Positions 12,872 to 25,589 of a stretch of 64,000 nt of DNA are shown piece by piece. A program made the translations under genes and the position numbers. Source of the DNA: Pseudorasbora parva. Taxonomy: Eukaryota; Chordata; Actinopteri; Cypriniformes; Gobionidae. The stretch covers positions 2,704,751 to 2,768,750 of the forward strand of contig NC_090187.1 of assembly GCF_024679245.1 (NCBI RefSeq). The letters run 5' to 3'. How positions within the stretch are numbered: position 1 is the first letter of the stretch; the number at the start of each line of letters is the position of its first letter. The notes beneath the pieces are model-generated. The model did not search any database. It was not told the origin of the DNA and worked only from the letters and a program-made list of their open reading frames with translations.

Positions 12872-13438
12872 AATACTTCACGATATTACAGTATTTACAG
12901 CATTTTTGATCAAATAAATGCAGCTTAAGCAGAAGATACTTTTTCAAAATAATCATAATTATTCCAAACTTTAGACGGAGAAACACTTTTCTTATATCTT
13001 TGATTTCAGTTTGGCTGTGGAATATGCAAACATCACCCATACGTTCCTCCGGTCATGAACCATCTTCTTATCTAGTGTTCAACATGTCTCAGAGATTAGT
13101 GTGTGTTTTGGGCGTTTTCTATAATGCACTGTGAGTGTTTGCATGGTATGCTCAACAAAATCATGAAAATATGTCTGTGTATTATTTGTTATTGTCACCA
13201 AGTTAAAGTTGTAGATCTGATGACTTTGCAATCCACGCTAAAACGCAGCACTCTACAACATGTACTCTCTGAATGTCTTATGTGTTGGTTATCGGCAATC
13301 AAGTATGACTCCCATCTTAACCCAGACAAGTTTAGACACATCTGCGGTATCTGGTCTGTGACTGTGAAACATCTGTCGTTATTCACTGTGAACTCAGTAA
13401 CCTTTGCATTTTAATAGACTAGATTATAAAATAGATTA

Positions 13439-13440
<2 letters not shown>
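12872..13440. other. Non-coding stretch with a short fragment of repeat family C
   Basis: TTTGATCAAATAAATGCAGC at about 12907 matches the dispersed family C at 23.2, 23.9 and 28.3 kb. No gene seen. Confidence 0.4.
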
Positions 13441-13474
<34 letters not shown>

Positions 13475-13484
13475 ACACACACAC
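13441..13484. repeat. (CA)n microsatellite
   Basis: CA dinucleotides with one CTC interruption. Confidence 0.9.
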
Positions 13485-13569
13485 TGTTATTTCTGCACTG
13501 TGCCTAATCAATATTTCTGTAATCGGATTCTGTTATGTTTGTGATGTTCTTTTAAGAAGCAACTATGCA

Positions 13570-13633
13570 CTGTGCCCAAGCAGAATTTCCCCTCGGGGAC
13601 AATAAAGTAACCAAACCAAACCAAACCAAACCA
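13570..13633 (+). repeat. LINE-type 3' end with (AACCA)n tail
   Basis: AGAATTTCCCCTCGGGGACA is followed by AATAAAG and a tandem CCAAA tail. This is the usual look of a truncated teleost non-LTR retrotransposon 3' end. Only the tail is present. Confidence 0.55.
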
Positions 13634-13639
13634 CACGCG

Positions 13640-14470
13640 CACACATAACTAAGGCCACATGGTGAGGTCGGTGTATTTTTGTACATGGCTCTTACAGAGA
13701 TAAACTACAGGACGTTCCATGACAATGATTCTGCAAAACCGACATAACCATCTGTTTAGAAGAGATGAAACACAGCCACCCAACACACGAGCGTTACGAG
13801 AGCAGCGGTTAGGCTTTTGTGGTGTAATATTTACTGTGTGTAACCTTGATAACTTTTTATCCATTATTGAGCAATAAAATAATCCTCTGGGGCTCCAGAA
13901 TGCTAAAAGAAAAACATGCACATGAACTGGTGTATAATTTAATTGCTTATTAAGAAACAACTTATGCAATTTGTGAAAATCCACTCTTAAGTTTTGAGTG
14001 TTAAAGCAGAAAAACAGCACAATTATCACAAACATTGTGATATTGCTTTTATACAGTTCAATAAACAAGAAGTTTATATTAAGTACTTACATTTTAGACA
14101 CAATATTCAGGGATGCCAGGTTGTCACAACACAAAACCTGGCCAACTGATACTCAAAACTAGCCCAAAATCATGTTAAATCAGTATTTTTAGGAGGGGTT
14201 CCCCTTCTAAAATGTATTGTAATCTCGAATCGGAAGAATTCTCGGTTGGTTTCTTTGCCCGCTCATAAATTGGGCCGGCAGACTCACCCTTTTTCTTCAT
14301 TTTTTTTTCTGTATGTCTAATATGTCTTAAGTTACAGGCTAATATAACACAGCTAAATACAATAGATTTAAATTTAAATCAGGGCTGGGCTGAAAATGGG
14401 TCCCTCTCTGGATCTGGTTAGCAGCAAGTTATTTCATTAGTTTTATTACTACAATTGCTTTATTAGTGGT
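13640..14470. other. Non-coding stretch
   Basis: A GCCAGGTT...ACTAGCCCAA segment at about 14110-14170 resembles 22987-23060. No gene seen. Confidence 0.35.
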
Positions 14471-14474
14471 GCTT

Positions 14475-14740
14475 CGGTGGACAGCATGGGCAACAAACTG
14501 AGCTGCTCTGTGTATTCTGACACCTTTCTATCAGAACCAGCATTAACTTCTGGAGCAGTTTGAGCTCCAGTAGCTCGTCTGTTTGATCGGACCCCACGGG
14601 CCAGCCTTCGCTCCCCACGTGCATCAATGAGCCTTGGCCGCCCATGACCCTGTGGCCGGTTCTCCACTGTTCCTTCCTTGGAACACTTTTGATAGATACT
14701 GACCACTGCAGACCGGGAACAGCCCACAAGAGCTGCAGCA
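14475..14740 (-). pseudogene. Tc1-like transposase fragment (N-terminal DNA-binding region)
   Basis: On the minus strand this encodes a helix-turn-helix stretch ([14 protein letters not shown]) followed by [15 protein letters not shown] and NRRATGAQ, typical of the paired-like DNA-binding half of Tc1/mariner transposases. There is no catalytic DDE domain and no start, and downstream residues degrade. The 14.60-14.74 kb part is nearly identical to 61283-61424, so both derive from the same Tc1 family. Non-functional relic. Confidence 0.8.
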
Positions 14741-15259
14741 TATACATTGACAAAAGCAGCGGCCCAAGGACAGACCCTGCACGTCAGAGGAGCCGAAGAG
14801 GACACAGCATTACAAACCTGTAGTGAAAAACTTTGGCCTTCCAAATAGGACATAATCCAGGCTAAGGCCACCCCCTAAGGGACAATAGGACTTGGTGAAC
14901 AACTGCATCAGGCGCAGCGACCAGTAGTTAGGATCATATATAATATGTAGATGCCTCATTTGGCCTATCTGTGCAGGCACTAATGAGGGTTCTATGTATC
15001 TATGATCACGCCAGTTTGACCTTACCAGACGGAAGTAATAGCGGATGGAAACACTAGATGAGATTTGTCTGGATATGAGGTTAAAAAAAAGAAGAAGAAA
15101 AAAAGAAAATACTGTTGTGTTTCTCACAGAAACCGATCGGTTGTGACATCACCGTGTCTCCTCGAGCAGCAGGTTTTTCTGCATGTCTAAGCATGCGTTG
15201 TTGTTTTTTTGCTCTCATAGAGTTATTTCCCATTCACATGATTATATGACTAGCAGACT

Positions 15260-15364
15260 GCAACGGATAAAGTATAAAATCTTCATTTGTGTTCTACTGA
15301 AGAAACAAACACACCTGCTGGTCAGCAGACTAACATCAGTCTCATGTTTGGGTGAACTATCCCT
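15260..15364. repeat. Half of a T2-type foldback MITE (…GTGAACTATCCCTTTAA)
   Basis: Its right end (GGGTGAACTATCCCT followed by TTAA at 15365-15368) and the interior AAATCTTCATTTGTGTT match the right half of the element at 19172-19496. The left half is missing. Confidence 0.6.
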
Positions 15365-15489
15365 TTAAACCCAGACTGGAAAATTTCAGTTATACAATTA
15401 TCAGTTAAAAATGTGCTCAGCTGCAGATAAACAACTTTCTCTACAATTTTGGAAAGCAGAGGGCGCTCTATTATTTTGAACAAGTATTA

Positions 15490-15646
15490 ACTAAAACATG
15501 CTGGGTTAAAAACAATCAAGTTGGGTTGAAAATGGACACACCAGAAATTGGGTTGTTTGAATTCACTGGGTTCAAACCTAATTTCTGGGTTTGTCCATTT
15601 TCAACCCAACTTGGAAATATTTTAAAACCAGCATTTTTTAGAGTTT
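15490..15646. repeat. MITE family A, copy 2 (degraded)
   Basis: CATGCTGGGTTAAAAACAAT ... AACCAGCATTTTTTAGAGT is the same palindrome as 7810-8035, but the left terminus has diverged. Confidence 0.6.
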
Positions 15647-15794
15647 AGACATTATTAAAGCATATTATATTAGCTAAACTATTAGTGTCTTTTGCCCCGT
15701 GTGTCTGTGGGGTATATGTGCCAGCTCATGCATTTATTTTTAGATTAAATTAGAAAATTATTAGAACACTTGACATCTGTGAGTCGTCTTATTG

Positions 15795-16075
15795 GGCCTG
15801 GGTTTATTTTCCAAGAGGACAATGACCCGAGACATTCTTCTGAATATTGAAGGAATCTGCTGGAATACTGAAGATGGCCCCCTCAGAGACCGGACCTCAA
15901 CCCCATCGAGCACGTTTGGGCCCAGTTGGTAAATAAACTGGGCATGAAAGCCTTCGGTTGCAGAAGGCATGAGATAACATCAGTGATGAAGTTCTCAGAG
16001 GAAATATATTGACACTATGATGAGCAGCTGAGATCGCTGCAGAAGGTGGACCTTCCAAATATTACAAAAGTGGAT
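15795..16075 (+). pseudogene. Tc1/mariner transposase C-terminal relic
   Basis: The plus-strand translation contains FQEDNDPRH, then two in-frame stops, then WPPQ-PDLNPIEHVWAQL. This corresponds to the second and third catalytic-acid blocks of Tc1 DDE transposases. It ends with a decayed helix-rich tail (LRSLQKVDLPNI). It is oriented opposite to the 14.5-kb Tc1 piece, so it is a separate insertion. Clearly dead. Confidence 0.8.
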
Positions 16076-16329
16076 AAAGCATCTGCATGTTTCATGAACA
16101 TTATGACATTAAATCATGTTTTGGAGGGGGAAAGGGCAATATTGTCTGGTGTTATTATAATCTTGACAATATTTGTTATGGGAATAGGTAAAAGCACTTT
16201 TTTTTTTTAATTTTTTAAGGTGTGTCTTTATACCATTCTTTGATTACATTTTACTGCAACCCCAAATATGAAAACACTGGATAACGATCACTTTGATCTG
16301 AAAATTATATTGCATATCCTATAGGCTTT

Positions 16330-16412
<83 letters not shown>
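16330..16412. repeat. (AG)n microsatellite
   Basis: Pure AG run of about 83 bp. Confidence 0.95.
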
Positions 16413-16416
<4 letters not shown>

Positions 16417-16470
16417 CACCTAGGCTAAGCTTACGTGGTGAGGATATGAAGAACAGTCCTGACTTGCCCC

Positions 16471-16496
16471 CTTTTTTTTTTTTTTTTTTTTTTTTT
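16471..16496. repeat. Poly-T run
   Basis: About 26 consecutive T; may be the A-tail of a minus-strand retroposon. Confidence 0.7.
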
Positions 16497-17929
16497 GCAT
16501 TTCTTTGACAAATGGCTGAGTCGTTGCTAAATTATGTTGCACAACCCACCACACAACAGTTCAGAGGAACATCACACACACTGGAGCAAATGACAGAAAC
16601 TTCCATAAAGAAGACGAAAATGGGGAACTTATGGCCCATGAATATGTTTATAAACTCGGAGCGGATATTTGGGTGAAATGAATCTGTTTCGACCAGTCAT
16701 ATCTGAAGAGCTTAACGGATTATGAACTGCGCTTTTGATGTTCTGTCGCGATGTTTTCAAGAGGTAGGCTAAACTTTTATTTCTTGTATTTTGTCTGGCA
16801 TTTCCCCTTTAGCCCAAATGTCTTGTGGGGCTATTCTAGCATATCATCAAGTATAGCCTCTATATTTACTTTCACTTTCAGTTGTTTTCAGGTCCGTCGT
16901 TTCTTGTTATAACCAATCCATGCATATATATCAGTGTCCATGGTTTACGGGACATTATGCCATTATTTTGGCAGCAGAAGTCTCATGTAACTGGACTGAA
17001 ATGTGTCTAAATGTTTCTTTAAAACGAGAGATCGCCGAGATGGAGGGTGCGCTGGGAGGTGTACCGTTATAAGCGCGAGCGCACTCACATTAGCATACTA
17101 TAGCCTGCCCTACTGTAGCTAATGTAGCCTAAGAATATTATACATATATATATACATTTATATATTTGTTTCATCATTTATACAGATTTACAAGGCTGAA
17201 CTGGGTGAAAGTTCAAGGATATTTTCTTGTTGTGCAATGGTATTAAATTAAAACATGTGAGAGTAAAAAGAATTGGGCTTTACAAAATGTTTTTTATAAT
17301 TTGACATTTTAAAAAGTTAATTAATGTAATAATACTACACTGTAAGAAGCATCTACTGTATCTGGGCCCTGTATAAACGTGTAGAGGAGAGCATGGCACA
17401 ATCTAACACTTATGACTGTCTCAGTTTGTGTAAATCCACTTTACTTAAACATTTTTCCACACAATAATTTGACACAGGTCTATTGTATGCCTATGTGGTT
17501 GTTTCATTAATAGTGTGTACTTTTTTTGTCTTGATTCACTCCGAAGGAATGAAACTGAAATGTGACAGCATGTCCCATAGGTGGGGTTCATTGAAATTGA
17601 CGTTTGCTATGATTAAATAAATGTTCAGTAATATCTTTTCAAAGTTTAAAAAAAAAAAAGTGCACCATTTTGTCTCTAGCATTCTATTGTGTAGTCTTTT
17701 CTATTCCCTATATGTGTTGGTATGGCAGCTAGTAGGCTAAATACACACAGTTTCGTAAGGTTAGCATGTGTGGAAAGTTTTAAGTGTTACAGCTAACCGC
17801 GTGTTAGATTGTGCCTCTCACCTCTATTCCAGATTCTTGTAAATACACTTTTGAGAGCAAGTTGATGGCTTGACCATTTCAGTGTATTTTTGGCACTCAG
17901 AGAGTGTTTTATGCAAAAAAAAATTTGGT
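16497..17929. other. Non-coding stretch, nothing firmly recognised
   Basis: A GATGTTTTCAAGAGGTAGGC sequence at about 16750 could be a splice donor, but no supported exon precedes it. Confidence 0.3.
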
Positions 17930-18526
17930 CACTCTTAGAAGAAAAGGTTCTATCGGTGCTGCGTAGTTGGAAACCCTAAAAAGTTCACTGCAAAAAAAAT
18001 GCTTTTCTTAGTATTTTTGTCTTGTTTCTAGTCTAAACATCTAAACACTCTTAAAAACAAGAAGTATTTACTAGACAAGCAAAAGTAATTGTCTTATTTT
18101 GGGAAAAAATTACTCAAAATTAAGAGAGTTTTTGCTAAGATAAGATTGTGTTCTCTATAGAACCCTTTTAAGTGCCAAAGGGGTTCTTTCTTTCATTATA
18201 CACTAAGGTACAAAAGTGAAAAGGTACATCTTTGTACCTTACTATGGCATATTAGTTACTAACCCCTAACCCCCATATTAGTACCTTAAAAGGTACATAT
18301 CAGTACTTTAAGAGTGCAAATTAGTACCTTAAAGGAACATAGTAGTACCTTTTTGGTTTTGTACCTAGGGTACCGCCCCAGTGACAGAAATGTAAATTTT
18401 TTTCTGACAGTGTAGAACCCTTTTAGCATAAAAGGCTCTTTGGAGTATACTCAACTATATTTCTATATAGAACCTTTTAAGGGTTCCAGACGCGTAGCGC
18501 CGATATAACCTTTCCTTCTAAGAGTG
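17930..18526. repeat. Foldback MITE with nested insertions
   Basis: The outer ends are CACTCTTAGAAGAAAAGGTT and AACCTTTCCTTCTAAGAGTG, inverted repeats of about 20 bp. Inside lie a CACTGCAAAAAAAATGCTTT segment (from ~17988) and a GGTACAAAAGTG...GACAGTGTA segment (~18203-18414). Both resemble ends of other fish MITEs, which suggests nesting. No coding. Confidence 0.6.
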
Positions 18527-18924
18527 TAGAGGGAAACAAGATACATTTATAGTTATAACATTATTTATTCTTCAGACATTCCCCTTTAAACATAAGGGCC
18601 CTATCATACACCCAGACTCAACTCAAGTGTTTTCTGCTAGCTTCAGCCGATGCAGTTCTCATGTTCACGTCCAGCTCCTCTGTGTTTAAATATCAAATGC
18701 ACTGGCGCATCAGAGTGTGTGTGTGAGTGTGTGTGTTCACCCATGGGTGTCTGGACTAAACCAGGTGTGTTCAGGAGCACTGTTGGAGCGTTGCTATTGT
18801 GAAGAACTGAAACATTTTACATATCCGCCATGGCGTTAGCACAACTGTCTTTTAAAGGGAACGGGAGATGAGACTCTGATTGGTTTATTGCACATTACAC
18901 CCAAAACACACCCATGATGCTGAC

Positions 18925-18946
18925 CCTTTTTTTTTTTTTTTTTTTC
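18925..18946. repeat. Poly-T run
   Basis: About 20 consecutive T. Confidence 0.7.
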
Positions 18947-19171
18947 ATTAAACTAGCTAAAGTGGATTCGGACACACCCTAAGGGCACCTGCACCATGAG
19001 CTTCATGAGCTCTGATCATTAAAATAGCACCTAATAAGTATCAGCTGTGTGCAATGTGAACCACATTTGGGGTTTTTGCCCTTAAAAATAGGTCATATTC
19101 AATAAATTGAACACATCTCTTGTACAGTAGAAAATACAGAACAGACTCCCCAGACAATTGTTCAGTCTTAA

Positions 19172-19496
19172 AGGGAGATTGAACCCAACTATAGTTATAT
19201 ATTATATAAATATATATTTATAGTTTACCCAAAAATGAAAATGTGATGTTGATCTGCTGACCCCCAGGGGATCCAAGATGTAGGTGTGTTTGTTTCTTCA
19301 GGAGAACAAAAATGAAGATTTTTAACTCCAACTGTTCATTCGGATTAGACCCCATTGACATGCATTATACGAGCAACGGTTGGAGTTAAAAATCTTCATT
19401 TGTGTTTTACTGAAGAAAAAAACACACCTACATGTTGGATGCACTGGAGGCAAGCAGATAAACATCACATTTTTAATTTTTGGGTGAACTATCCCT
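19172..19496. repeat. T2-type foldback MITE (325 bp)
   Basis: The element lies between TTAA copies (19168-19171 and 19497-19500), with ends AGGGAGATTG / GTGAACTATCCCT. It contains an internal hairpin: AATGAAGATTTTTAACTCCA pairs with TTGGAGTTAAAAATCTTCAT across a short loop. No coding. Confidence 0.75.
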
Positions 19497-19500
19497 TTAA

Positions 19501-20187
19501 ATTGAGCTAGGTCTGACGATAGCCAAACAAACACACAGGGCCAGCATATAAAACCATATAGAGATATCTTTAATCATTTTTGAGTGACCGGCATGCAAAG
19601 TTTGGAAGAATAATATTTATGGTACTTGAGTTGTTGTTTAGATATTCCACTTTTAAATATTAATAAAAAAAATTAAAAAGTATTAACTGTATGCAAAGTT
19701 ACCCACATTTAGCTTTCGACCACTGTGACAAATTACTCATGGAGCCACATTAAGATCTCCATATCTCTGGGATTGGGCCTTTAAACTAAAATACCTCAAT
19801 TAAAATGTAATTAAGAACCAAAATATATAAGGAAATATCTTTTATCACTTTTAAGATATAGCCCTTTGAAATTAAGATGTCAAAATCGAACGTTTTAGGA
19901 AAAAACCTCTGGCGCCTAAAGGGTTAATTCTGTTTTTCGTACATGTAAACTGGGGTAAAAAAAAAAGGGAGGGGGGGGGGGGATTTTTGCCATTTTTGAA
20001 CAGTCTCCGTTGGCGTACAATGCAAGTCAACAGATTTTACTAATAGATCTACCAATCTCTGTGTAAAAATAAAATTATGCTGCCATTTTTTTTACTCCCC
20101 TGTAATTTGGCTCCAACCCTGAGGGGAAACATTGTCATTTGACCCCAACCTTTACAAATCAGTGGATTACTCAATAAATATAGCCTA
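19501..20187. other. Non-coding stretch, nothing recognised
   Basis: A G-run lies at about 19968-19981. No gene or structured repeat was supported. Confidence 0.4.
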
Positions 20188-20408
20188 CACTGTAAAAAAA
20201 AAATTATATGTTCAATAAGTTATGACAACATATGTTTTTACATTCTTTTAAATCATCAAAATAAGTTAATAGATGTTAAACTTGTTTTTATCAGTTATAC
20301 AAGATGTAACTCATTTTAAAGTCAGTTTAACATAATTTAAGTTGAAATAACTGAAACATCCAAGTCGACTGTACTGCAAAAGTTCAAAATTTGCCTTTTT
20401 TTACAGTG
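20188..20408. repeat. TA-flanked MITE (CACTGTAAAAAA termini)
   Basis: CACTGTAAAAAAAAA at the left and TTTTTTTACAGTG at the right, flanked by TA on both sides (20186-20187 and 20409-20410). 221 bp with no coding, consistent with a Tc1/mariner-type non-autonomous element. Confidence 0.75.
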
Positions 20409-20942
20409 TACATAGCTTTCATCACTGTTAATGTTCTACTGAAGCAGAAAGACATGAAGATCAGGATAAAGTTCAAAGAGCTACAGGGGTTAATACTAAA
20501 TCAAAAGGCAAATAACAGAAGGTAGTAGCAACACTTCATACTGCCTACATTTAAGGTCATTTTACAAATATTAGAAGTAAAAATGAAACATTCAGAAGTA
20601 CTTTAAGAGTCTCTGATGTCCCGTTTCCACTGTAATGGGTTGTTTATGGACAAGTTGTGGAGTTAGATCTCCCGCTGAACATGACGAGCTCTGACACGAG
20701 ATCTTCTAACTCCACCTGTCCAGTGGCGGAGCTAGACTTTAAAAACAGGGGTGGCAAAGGGGTGGCAAGGTGTTATTTTGGGGGGTCAATATACAAAGTG
20801 TTCAATTACACTAAAAATAAATTATTTCCCACAAAATGTAGCGAATCCGCCAGGGTGCAAGCGCAACTGGCTTTTAAAGGGAATGGGAGATGACTCACTT
20901 ATATAATGCACTTGAAACTTAAATCTGAATTTAAGACACAAT

Positions 20943-21167
20943 TTACTGCCTCTGCTCACTGCTCTGACCTGCTGGTGATACACTGGGTTCTTGTGTGTCA
21001 TTATCTTTCTCTTCTTGACTTCCCTGTCCACCACCTACATATGGTTCACTACAACAGCTGACACTGGCACTGGGATCTGTTTGGCCCTGATCTGCACCTG
21101 ACTTTTGCTTCTTTAGAAAGAAGTTGGTGATAGCGCTTTTTCTCTTCATTCTGCTGTCTCTACTCAA
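20943..21167 (-). pseudogene. Possible hAT/TTF-type transposase N-terminal exon fragment
   Basis: The 74-residue frame has the motif MKRKSAITNFFLKKQK, followed by an S/Q/E-rich segment. This resembles the N-termini of hAT-derived or zinc-finger MYM-type proteins (KRKS..NFF). No zinc finger, dimerisation or catalytic region follows before the element's end. The assignment rests mainly on that one motif plus its location inside the hAT-like element. Confidence 0.4.
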
Positions 21168-21378
21168 AGAAAAGCTTGGTTACACACCTCATGAAGAAAC
21201 CATAATTTGGAACAATTTGCTTATTATTATTATTTACCATGTGTACACCGTTACTAATAATAATACAAATATTAAAGTAATACATTACGACAAAATCTGA
21301 GTATATTGAGGTCTAGCCTATTTGACAACACAAGGAAATTGCTTAAAGACATAGACATGTATGTTATGTTAAGTAAGG

Positions 21379-21533
21379 GATAATGTATAGCGAGGCAGTT
21401 GTTATAGCGAATACAACACCGACAGGTTGTTTAGGAGCCTGGCGTGAAGCAGAGGGATCTTAAATCAGCCTTAAATCTTAAATCTTGAAAGGGGTTGTAT
21501 TCGCTATAACAACCGCCTCGCTATACATTATTG
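21379..21533. repeat. Hairpin element with ~40-bp inverted arms
   Basis: ATAATGTATAGCGAGGC-GTT and GTTATAGCGAATACAAC at the left pair with GTTGTATTCGCTATAAC and GCCTCGCTATACATTAT at the right. About 75 bp lies between the arms. It is nested inside the hAT-like element. Confidence 0.7.
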
Positions 21534-21888
21534 CGCTTATTACATGGCTACTACCTACCAAATAAATAAATAATTTGACACAACATATTGATTTAAAAGG
21601 GAGTTTATTGATTTAAAAACTATTGCTTCCGCTAAAGAAAATAATCTGTTCGGTCTCTAAGGTTAGAATCCTACGTCCATGGCAACGCTCTGTTTTTCAT
21701 GACAACGGTCTGTTATCCTAAGATTAGTGCTGCATTACACATGCCAATTTGAACTAGATTAAAAAGTTTGAAGACAAACTTTAAGTTGGCTTGGAAGAGA
21801 GTTGATCAGAAAGTTTGAAAAGGTTTGAAATAAGTTTAGTTAGTTTAATAAGTTTAAAGCTGTAAATAGTTTGATAAGTTTAAAGTTT

Positions 21889-22048
<160 letters not shown>

Positions 22049-22132
22049 AGAGATTCAAAATATCAAAATTTGAATTATGACAGACACACACGTTTGTTTT
22101 TGTGAAATGTGGGGACATTTCCCCCCAACACA

Positions 22133-22262
<130 letters not shown>

Positions 22263-22473
22263 CTATTTCTCTCACACACGTTTGTTTTTGTGAAAAGTGG
22301 GGACATGGGTAATGTCCTCACACACACACACACACACAGTAAATAAATAGTTTGATAAGTTTAAAGTTTTTAATAGTTTGATAAGTTTAAAGTTTTAAAC
22401 AGTTTGATAAGTTTAAAGTTTTAAATAGTTTGATACGCTTAAAGTTTTAAATAGTTCGATAAGTTTCAAGTTT

Positions 22474-22577
<104 letters not shown>

Positions 22578-23159
22578 GTTTTAAATCAGCATTTTTAGAA
22601 AAAACCCTAAGTCGGATCAGTCTGAAAAGATAAGGCAACCCGAGTCAGAACAGTTTGAAAGTCTGAGCCGAGTTTGTAGCTTGAACAGTCTAAGAGGAGT
22701 AGCAATTCGTTTTTTAGCCTTAAGCTTTATTAAGTTTTAAGCCACCCTAATGTTTTTGATTGTTGCTGAACATTTGAACATTAACGACATGTTTTAAGCA
22801 TATTTACGCAGGCGCCACTGTATTAGTCAGTCAGTTTCACGACTAGTAATGCTCATTGAAGTATTAATGCTAAGCATTAAAGTGCAACGTCTCCCTTACT
22901 TCCCGTTAAAACAGTACTTCGTTTAATTCAATTCCAATAAAAGCCGTACATACCAGCAAAATGCTCTTCATCGATCCTGTGTGCTCAGGGTTGCCAGGTC
23001 CCAGAAATATTTCTAGCCCAATGACAACTCAAAACCCGCCCAAATGGAATGAAAACTAGCCCAATTTTTCAGTGTCCAATCAGATTAGACAACCACTGGA
23101 TTCCCATAAAGGGCCCACAAATAAACTCATATATAAAATTGATATAAAATGTATTGTTT

Positions 23160-23960
23160 TTTAAAAAAAAAGTCTCTTCTGCTCACCAAGGCTGCATTTA
23201 TTTGATCAAAAATACAGCTAAACAGTATTATTGTGAAATATTTGTACATAAAATAAATAACTATTAAAAATAACTTTTTTAATATAATCTAAAATGCAAT
23301 TTATTTATGTGATTCAAAACTGAATTTTCAGCTGAATTATTCCAGTCTTCAGTGTCACATGATCCTTCAGAAATCATTGTAAGATGATGATTTGCCCCTC
23401 AATAATTATTTATTATTATCAATGTTGAAAACAGTTTTTTTTTTCAGGATTATTTAATGAATAGAAAGTTCAAAAGAACAGCATTTATCTGAAATATAAA
23501 GCTTTTTCAACTTTATAAATGTCTATACCATCACTTAATTAATTTTTAAGGCATCCTTGCTGAATAAATGTATTCCTTTCTTTGTTTACCCACCCCCTAC
23601 CCCCGGTAGTACAATGTTACTAAAGTTTTCTATTTCAGATGAATACTGTTTTGTTTTTGTTTTTTACTTTCTATTAATTAAATAATCCTAAAAGTGTTTT
23701 AACATTGATAATAATCATATGTTTGTTGAGGAGGAAATAATTATATTATAATGATTTCTGAAGGATCATGTGACACTGAAGACTGGAGAAATGATGCTGA
23801 AAACACAGCTTTAAATCACAGAATAAATTACACTTTACTATATTCAAATAGAAAACAGTTTCTTTATATTTTAATAATATTTCACAATATTACAGTCAAC
23901 ATTACTTTTTTATTTTTAATAAAATAAATGCAGTTTTGTTGAAGATACTTATTTCAAAAA
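23160..23960. repeat. Inverted pair of dispersed repeat family C
   Basis: The minus-oriented copy carries TCAGTGTCACATGATCCTTC (23350). The plus-oriented copy carries GAAGGATCATGTGACACTGA (23760). Each copy has a TTATTTGATCAAAAATA- or AATAAATGCAG-type end. Other copies are at 28220-28370 and 61795-62040. The family is very common in cyprinid-like DNA; the class is uncertain. Confidence 0.65.
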
Positions 23961-23983
23961 CAATCAAAATAGTCGATTCCAAA

Positions 23984-24092
<109 letters not shown>

Positions 24093-24853
24093 AGTTTACA
24101 ATCTCAGGGCTGTCTTCATTTAGACATATGCTAGTCTCTTCCCCACCCTTCTCATGTGGTGCTGAATAGATTTCAGCAGTAAAGAGAGAAAGCATCTGTG
24201 GTGATGGTTTTCTCCATTTACCTGACATTTTATAGTGCTGCTTGTTTATCCACGGACAACCGAACCGATGCTTCAACCACCAAAGGCATAACTTATGTGA
24301 CGTGATGATGCTTGATTTGTGAAATGCTCAAGTGACGTGTCTACTCACGTGCAGCGGTTGTTGCCAAGTGAATTCGTTCCCGGGGATCAATACCCACTAA
24401 TAAACCGTTCCATTTAATTTTTTCTTTGGCTCTTTTATATTGTTTCGCGGCCGCGGTACTTTTTATTTGTAGCCCAAAAAACCACAACCCGCGGCTCCGT
24501 AATTTTTCCCGCAACTCCTTTTTTAAAATAGCCCAATTGTGCGGGAAAACCGCGACCCTGGAAACTATGTGTGTGCTGCTTCCCGCGTTGTTTTGGAGTC
24601 GTTTGGGGCACGTCACGAAGGAGCTGCTTGTCAGCTTAACCAATGAAAAGTGTAGCAGCAACAGCACGCTGCAGCTGCACGCTTATGAGCGCTGCCAGGA
24701 TGTATTCACGTCCGCTGGGAGATTTGGGAAATGTTAGTAAAATTCACACAGTGTAATGTTTTCAGCGGGGTGGCAACAGGGGTGGCAAGGACTTCGTCTG
24801 GGGGGGGCAATTGCCACCCCAACTAGCCCTCTGGCTCCGCCACTGCACCTGTC

Positions 24854-25589
24854 CATAAACAATCCGTGTACACTTCTGATAACATATTAGCATCCGAGGT
24901 TCTGTATCTTCTTGAATAAAATCATACAATTGTCCGCAAGAACAAGCATCAGGCGATTCCATCACACACGTGATCTGGTGACTCGATCCCCGTATGTTGC
25001 GCAATGATGTGATTTTTAAAAATAAAATTTAGAACAAAAGATAATTACACTTAAGGGCAAATGACACACACTGGACATGACAGGTGTTTAAAACGGCTTA
25101 CACACTAAAAGTGTAACCATTCACTCATAGGCTACCTATTGAAAATTCAGAACAAAACTGCAAGCACGCTGGCTACGCCTTTACACTCCTTTTGCAAATT
25201 TTCTTTCTACATTAGGCTATAGACACATCATTCAGAGATGACTGCTCTTAAAACCACGAGGGAGTTCCCCTGTTGGTCAAGTCACCTTCATTTATAGCGC
25301 TTTACACAATACCAAATGTTTCAAAGCAGCTTTAGTGATAATAGGGAAATTATGGAAGATAGATTATTCTGGCGCACATCAGGAAAAAGTGTGGTCTATT
25401 GTTCAGCAATAGTAAGCTACGTTTTGATTGATTCATTTCCCTTGTAAATAATAATCATAGGCTACTTTGGTGCCACTTACACAACACTTGAAACTAAAAT
25501 AGAAATGCGTATCGTCCATTAATCTGCACGGCTAGAGAACGCAAACACCACAATACAGGAATTGAAATTGAAAGCCTACCGTTATCATC
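24854..25589. other. Non-coding stretch beyond the hAT-like element
   Basis: AAGTCACCTTCATTTATAGC at about 25278 begins a fragment resembling a common fish dispersed repeat. A minus-strand frame (24857-25004) has no recognised domain. Confidence 0.35.

Noticed and set aside
13103..13414. 103-residue plus-strand frame (and the 63-residue minus frame within it)
   Set aside because: No recognisable domain, no splice support, and both strands open; likely chance.
24762..25004. 80-residue minus-strand frame as a gene
   Set aside because: It crosses the end of the hAT-like element and its target site; no domain recognised.
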